Shown: in pieces, positions 61,532 through 64,000 of the stretch
How the letters are laid out: the number at the start of each line of letters is the position of its first letter
Numbering within the stretch: position 1 is the stretch's first letter
Origin: Cellulomonas dongxiuzhuiae
Lineage (GTDB): Bacteria > Actinomycetota > Actinomycetes > Actinomycetales > Cellulomonadaceae
Reading direction: 5' to 3'
DNA length: 64,000 nucleotides
Assembly: GCF_018623035.1 (NCBI RefSeq)
Contig: NZ_CP076023.1
Location: 806,001 to 870,000 of the forward strand
Notes under the pieces: generated by a model
What the model saw: the letters and a program-made list of their open reading frames with translations, nothing else
What the model was told of the DNA's origin: nothing
Databases searched by the model: none
Position numbers and translations under genes: made by a program

Positions 61532-62554
61532 GTGGGCGGCAACGCGACATCGATGTACCGCAACGCGGCTCTGCTGTCCCTCGCGACAGTCACACCCGAC
61601 CGCGTGACGACGTCCGCGGAGCTCGACGGGCGGCTGCGACCCGTCCTGGAACGGCTGCGCCTGCCGACGGGGCTGCTCCAGCGCATCGCGGGCGTCCACG
61701 AGCGCCGCAACTGGGCGCAGGGGCAGAGCTTCGACGCCGCGACCATCGAGGCGGGGGAGAAGGCGCTCGCCGAGGCGGGCGTCGACCGCGGGCGCATCGG
61801 CCTGATCATCAACACGTCGGTCACGCGCCCGCACCTCGAGCCGTCCGTCGCGGTGCGCATGCACCACGGGCTCGGGCTGCCGTCGTCGGCCGTGAACTTC
61901 GACATCGCGAACGCGTGCCTCGGCTTCGTCAACGGCATGAGCCTGGCGGCCCAGCTCATCGACGCCGGGCAGATCGAGTACGCGCTGGTCGTCGACGGTG
62001 AGGACGCCGACGAGATCCAGCACCGCACCGTCGAGCGGCTGTGCCGGCCGGAGACGACCCGCGCCGACTTCATGCGCGAGTTCCCGAGCCTGACCCTCGG
62101 CTCCGGCGCGGTCGCCGCCCTCCTGGGACGTGCCGACGCGCACCCCTCGGGGCACCGGCTGGTCATGGGCGTCACGCGCGCCGCGACGCAGTTCAACGAC
62201 CTGTGCGTCGGCGGCGTCAACGGCATGTACACGGACGCGAAGGCGCTGCTGCGGGGCGGCATGCAGCTCGTCATGGCCGCGTGGCAGGAGGCGCGTCAGC
62301 ACGTCGACTGGTCCGACATGGACCGGTACGTCATGCACCAGGTCTCCGACGTGCACACCGCCGCCATCATCAAGGCCGCCAAGCTCGACCGTGACCGCGT
62401 GCCGCTGACCTACCCGCGCTTCGGCAACGTCGGCCCGGCGTCCATCCCCATCACGCTCGCGCACGAGGCGCCGAGCCTGTCCCCGGGGGACCGCGTCCTG
62501 CTCATGGGCGTGGGCTCCGGCATCAACACGGCCATGATGGAGCTCGCCTGGTGA
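61532..62554 (+). CDS. oleA: OleA-type thiolase (3-oxoacyl synthase III family)
   Basis: A protein of about 340 residues; the GTG at 61532 follows GGAGGGG at eight bases, while an ATG at 61499 is possible. Key residues are catalytic Cys129 in FDIANACLGFVNG, His269 in RYVMHQVSDVHT and Asn299 in FGNVGPASIP. The context with OleB/OleC separates it from FabH: OleA condenses two fatty acyl-CoAs head-to-head to a beta-keto acid, the first step of long-chain olefin synthesis. Its stop overlaps the next gene's start (GTGA). Confidence 0.88.
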   Translation: MGGNATSMYRNAALLSLATVTPDRVTTSAELDGRLRPVLERLRLPTGLLQRIAGVHERRNWAQGQSFDAATIEAGEKALAEAGVDRGRIGLIINTSVTRPHLEPSVAVRMHHGLGLPSSAVNFDIANACLGFVNGMSLAAQLIDAGQIEYALVVDGEDADEIQHRTVERLCRPETTRADFMREFPSLTLGSGAVAALLGRADAHPSGHRLVMGVTRAATQFNDLCVGGVNGMYTDAKALLRGGMQLVMAAWQEARQHVDWSDMDRYVMHQVSDVHTAAIIKAAKLDRDRVPLTYPRFGNVGPASIPITLAHEAPSLSPGDRVLLMGVGSGINTAMMELAW

Positions 62555-64000
62555 CAGGAGCCACGACGGGGCACGCCGACCGGCTGCCCCCGCCCACGAC
62601 CGCGCCCGCCGTGCTCCCCCCGGTCGGCCTGCCCGGCCTGGACGTCGGCTGGTCGCGCCTCGTCACGGTCGCCGAGACGCCGCTGCTCGGCGCGCACGGG
62701 CGGGCCGACGAGCCGCACGGCACCGAGCGCACGTGGCACGTCCTCGACACGGGACCGTCCCTCGCCGCACGCGGCGTCACCCCTGTCGGGACCCTGCTGT
62801 GCGTGCACGGCAACCCGACGTGGTCGTACCTGTGGCGGGACCTGCTCGCCGCGACGCTCGCCGCCGCGGACGCCCACCCCGCGGGGGCCTGGCGCGTCGT
62901 GGCCGTCGACCAGCTCGACATGGGCTTCTCCGAGCGCACCGGCACGCACCGGACCCTGCGCCGCCGCGTGCGGGACCTCGCCGACCTCACCGACGCCCTC
63001 GGGCTCGACGGGCCGGTCGTCACGGTCGGGCACGACTGGGGCGGCGTCGTCTCGCTCGGCTGGGCCGTCGACCACCCCGACGCGCTCGCGGGCGTCGTGC
63101 TGCTCAACACCGCGGTGCACCAGCCCGCCGACCGGCCGATCCCGCTGCCGCTGCGCCTCGCGCTGGGCGCGCTCGGCCCCTCGACCGTCGTGACGCCCGC
63201 GTTCCTCGGCACGACGCTCGCGCTCGCACACCCCTCGCTGCCCGACGACGTCAAGGACGCCTACCGAGCGCCGTACCGCACCGCGGAGCGCCGCTCGGGC
63301 ATCGGGGCGTTTGTCGCCGACATCCCCGCCGGGCCCGACCACCGGAGCGCGGGCGAGCTCGACCGCATCGCCGACGGCGTCCGCGGCCTCGCCGTCCCCG
63401 CGCTCGTGCTCTGGGGCCCGCGGGACCCGGTCTTCGGCGACCCGCACCTCGCGGACCTGCTGGCGCGCCTCCCGCAGGCGCAGGTGCACCGCTTCGAGGG
63501 TGCCGGGCACCTGGTCGCCGAGGACGTCGACACCGCGGGCGCCGTCCTGACGTGGCTCGCCGACCGCCGGCCCGCCGACGCGCGGAGCATGCGGGGCGCG
63601 GAAACGGGCACGGATACGGGCACGGGCACGTGCGCCGGTGCGGTGTCGGCGTCGCGTCGTCCGCCGCTGTGGCGTCGCCTCGACGAGCTCGCCGACGACG
63701 GCTCGAGGGCCCTCGTCGAGATGGCACCCTCGACGGGCGGCGGCGTGCGGACCGTCACGTGGCGGCTCCTCGCGCGGCGCGTGCGCGAGCTCGCCGCCGG
63801 GCTGCACGCGGCCGGCGTCCGGCGCGGTGACCGGGTCTCGCTGCTCGTCCCGCCCGGCGCCGACCTCACGGCGACGCTCTACGCGTGCCTGTGCATCGGT
63901 GCGGTCGTGGTCGTCGCGGACGCCGGGCTCGGGGCACGCGGGCTCACGCGTGCGGTGCGGGGCGCGCAGCCCGCGGTGGTCGTGGGGGAGCGTCGCGGGC
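62551..64000 (+). CDS. OleBC fusion: beta-lactone decarboxylase plus AMP-binding beta-lactone synthetase (3' partial)
   Basis: The frame is open from GTG 62551 (GTGA overlap with oleA) to the window end, at least 483 residues. Residues about 30-345 are an alpha/beta hydrolase of the haloalkane-dehalogenase type: LLCVHGNPTWSYLWRDLL, then GHDWGG with Asp162 as nucleophile instead of Ser, and LVLWGPRDPVFG and GAGHLVAED with the acid and His. A Gly/Thr repeat linker (TGTDTGTGTC) follows. From about 370 an acyl-CoA-synthetase-like AMP-binding domain begins (PPLWRRLDELADDGSRALVE, RRVRELAAGLHAAGVRRGDR). OleB-OleC fusions are known in actinobacteria. OleC makes the beta-lactone and OleB decarboxylates it to the alkene. 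The ATP-binding motifs of OleC lie beyond the window. Confidence 0.9.
   Translation, partial: MTGATTGHADRLPPPTTAPAVLPPVGLPGLDVGWSRLVTVAETPLLGAHGRADEPHGTERTWHVLDTGPSLAARGVTPVGTLLCVHGNPTWSYLWRDLLAATLAAADAHPAGAWRVVAVDQLDMGFSERTGTHRTLRRRVRDLADLTDALGLDGPVVTVGHDWGGVVSLGWAVDHPDALAGVVLLNTAVHQPADRPIPLPLRLALGALGPSTVVTPAFLGTTLALAHPSLPDDVKDAYRAPYRTAERRSGIGAFVADIPAGPDHRSAGELDRIADGVRGLAVPALVLWGPRDPVFGDPHLADLLARLPQAQVHRFEGAGHLVAEDVDTAGAVLTWLADRRPADARSMRGAETGTDTGTGTCAGAVSASRRPPLWRRLDELADDGSRALVEMAPSTGGGVRTVTWRLLARRVRELAAGLHAAGVRRGDRVSLLVPPGADLTATLYACLCIGAVVVVADAGLGARGLTRAVRGAQPAVVVGERRG

Overview
The window is a 64 kb chromosomal segment of a very high-GC actinobacterium. The gene content fits a Cellulomonas-like, plant-polymer-degrading member of the Micrococcales: a secreted GH10 xylanase, DtxR/IdeR and DivIVA-domain proteins, several CAP-domain exported proteins, LPXTG-like surface proteins, a c-di-AMP riboswitch and an OleA/OleBC olefin pathway. 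The genus is inferred from gene content only.

Layout. (1) 1-3.7 kb: end of a large sacsin/Hsp90-like protein, a membrane-anchored CAP protein, a DUF2530 protein and a low-molecular-weight tyrosine phosphatase. (2) 3.8-26 kb: a Wzx/Wzy-type exopolysaccharide locus. It holds a DUF4012 protein, an LSATG-tailed surface protein, a Wzc-like tyrosine autokinase, three GT4 and two GT2 glycosyltransferases, the Wzy polymerase, the Wzx flippase, an acyltransferase and the initiating sugar transferase. These are followed by an apparently unrelated purine permease, a second acyltransferase, a broken gmd/fcl remnant, a VanZ protein and UDP-glucose dehydrogenase. The core from about 5.7 to 18 kb is visibly poorer in G+C than its flanks, and both edges carry wreckage of what looks like an older locus. 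(3) 26-33 kb: a CAP protein co-transcribed with a degenerate GGDEF-EAL protein, a MarR-MFS pair, a second DUF4012 + LSATG module, and serC. (4) 33.8-48.4 kb: iron-dependent repressor, a riboswitch-controlled NlpC/P60 hydrolase, HNH nuclease, universal stress protein, a CAP-like protein, the ddaH-rocD arginine/ornithine pair, aldo/keto reductase, OsmC, the gluconate kinase/permease pair, a left-handed beta-helix protein, AIM24 and DivIVA-domain proteins. (5) 48.4-53 kb: a LuxR/LAL regulator divergent from a RidA-hydrolase pair, and an orphan AbiEi-like protein. (6) 53.7-58 kb: tRNA-Arg(CCT) followed by a decayed integrative element (degraded gene, membrane protein, truncated and frameshifted integrase) and a Fic protein. 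(7) 58-64 kb: two uncharacterised genes, the xylanase, oleA, and an oleBC fusion cut by the window end.

How the genes work together. The sugar transferase starts the repeat unit on undecaprenyl phosphate and the glycosyltransferases extend it. Ugd can supply UDP-glucuronate and the acyltransferases decorate the unit. Wzx flips it, Wzy polymerises it, and the kinase/phosphatase pair sets chain length. The two DUF4012-LSATG modules flank the locus and may link the polymer to the cell surface; that role is inference. OleA and OleBC form a separate pathway that condenses two acyl-CoAs and converts the product to a long-chain olefin, probably with an OleD outside the window.
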